NCBI GenBank assembly: GCA_025361665.1
Contig: JANYKF010000157.1
Coordinates: forward strand, 1 to 5,273
Direction of reading: 5' to 3'
Length of the DNA: 5,273 nucleotides
From: Clostridiaceae bacterium
GTDB lineage: Bacteria; Bacillota; Clostridia; DSM-8532
Part shown: positions 4,655 through 5,273 of the stretch, piece after piece
How positions within the stretch are numbered: position 1 is the first letter of the stretch
How the letters are laid out: every line of letters starts with the position of its first letter
The notes under the pieces: model-generated
The model's database searches: none
What the model saw: only the letters and a program-made list of their open reading frames with translations
Told to the model about the DNA's origin: nothing
Position numbers and translations under genes: made by a program

Positions 4655-5273
4655 ATGAAACTCTCAGTATTTGCCGTGCTTTTGTCCGATCAGGATCTGG
4701 AATCGGCTCTTTCCTATCTTCACAATTCCGGTGTGCAGGCCGTGGAACTCGGCACCGGAGGATATCCGGGCAACGCCCATGTGAAACCGGTCGAACTGCT
4801 TGCCAATCCCGATGGAATCGCCAAACTGCAGGCGCTTCTGAAGAAATACGACATGACCATCAGCGCACTCAGCTGCCATGGCAACCCGATCCATCCCCAG
4901 AAGGACATCGCGGCCGGATTCGACAAGGCATTCACCGACACGGTGCTGCTTGCTGAAAAACTGGGCGTCGAAACCATCGTCACGTTTTCAGGCTGCCCTG
5001 GCGACCACGACGGCGCAAAATACCCGAATTGGGTTACCTGCCCGTGGCCGGAGGATTTCCTCGCCGTCCTCGACTATCAGTGGAACGATGTCCTTATTCC
5101 CTACTGGAAGAAGGCAGCCGCCTTCGCCATGCAGCATGGCTTGAAGAAAATCGCGCTCGAAATGCACCCTGGCTTCTGCGTTTACAATCCGGATTCCATG
5201 AAGAAGCTGCGCATGGCTGTCGGCGATATCATGGGCGCCAATTTCGACCCCTCCCACCTGTTCTGGCAGGGCA
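4655..5273 (+). CDS. Second sugar phosphate isomerase/epimerase-like protein, 3' end missing
   Basis: An open frame of 206 codons that runs past the window edge; family members are usually about 280-320 residues, so roughly a third is missing. It starts MKLSVFAVLL, then shows VELGTGGYPGN (30-40), SCHGNPIHP (73-81), TFSGCPGDHDGAKYPNWVTC (110-129), ALEMHPGF (167-174) and NFDPSHLFWQG (196-206). These are hallmarks of xylose isomerase-like TIM-barrel enzymes of the AP endonuclease 2-type fold. Glu169 and the Asp198/His201 pair are likely metal ligands. The protein is only distantly like the isomerase encoded at 2475 and is not a recent duplicate. The strong ribosome binding site and the N-terminal strand set the start. 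It lies beyond the hairpin string and may form a separate unit or a reduced-level extension of the upstream operon. The exact substrate is unknown; the context suggests sugar or polyol catabolism. Confidence 0.9.
   Translation, partial: MKLSVFAVLLSDQDLESALSYLHNSGVQAVELGTGGYPGNAHVKPVELLANPDGIAKLQALLKKYDMTISALSCHGNPIHPQKDIAAGFDKAFTDTVLLAEKLGVETIVTFSGCPGDHDGAKYPNWVTCPWPEDFLAVLDYQWNDVLIPYWKKAAAFAMQHGLKKIALEMHPGFCVYNPDSMKKLRMAVGDIMGANFDPSHLFWQG

Noticed and set aside
4029..4956. Open frames on both strands that cross the hairpin region (minus 4029-4565 and plus 4510-4956).
   Set aside because: They overlap strongly supported genes in other frames, read through the hairpin arms, and show no family features; treated as chance frames.

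Overview
The window holds six protein genes of a mid-to-high GC bacterium. Genes start from clear Shine-Dalgarno sequences and the sigma70-like -10 boxes are good, which argues against Bacteroidetes. The pairing of TIM-barrel sugar isomerases with a Gfo/Idh/MocA dehydrogenase, plus a clostridial-style ene-reductase, would fit a gut or anaerobic Lentisphaerota/PVC bacterium or a Clostridium relative. This placement is a guess from gene content; there is no rRNA or other marker.

Layout. (1) Positions 1-197 are the C-terminal tail of an APC-type amino acid permease. (2) It converges, with a 14-base gap, on a minus-strand NADH:flavin oxidoreductase of the Old Yellow Enzyme family (212-1273) that ends in a Cys motif typical of a 4Fe-4S cluster. 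(3) A compact divergent region (1274-1379) carries two opposed extended -10 promoters. One drives the reductase and the other a calcineurin-like metallophosphoesterase (1380-2300). (4) Positions 2301-2474 form a non-coding leader with a good -10 box at its start. It contains a strongly base-paired element (2356-2447) whose two main stems interlock in pseudoknot order. (5) A sugar phosphate isomerase/epimerase-like gene (2475-3359) and a Gfo/Idh/MocA oxidoreductase (3372-4400) follow, 12 bases apart. (6) Positions 4401-4654 are filled by about nine unrelated hairpins laid end to end, with a near-identical 22-23 bp direct repeat at the left edge and near the right edge. (7) A second, only distantly similar isomerase/epimerase-like gene starts at 4655 behind a strong Shine-Dalgarno sequence and runs off the window.

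How the genes fit together. The two isomerase-like proteins and the Gfo/Idh/MocA enzyme look like part of a carbohydrate or polyol catabolic module (oxidation of a sugar hydroxyl, then isomerisation, epimerisation or elimination). The substrate cannot be read from the sequence. The ene-reductase and phosphoesterase are transcribed apart from it and need not be in the same pathway.

The most unusual parts are non-coding: the hairpin string after the oxidoreductase gene and the interlocking leader before the first isomerase gene. Neither matches a regulatory RNA or repeat family that I recognise.
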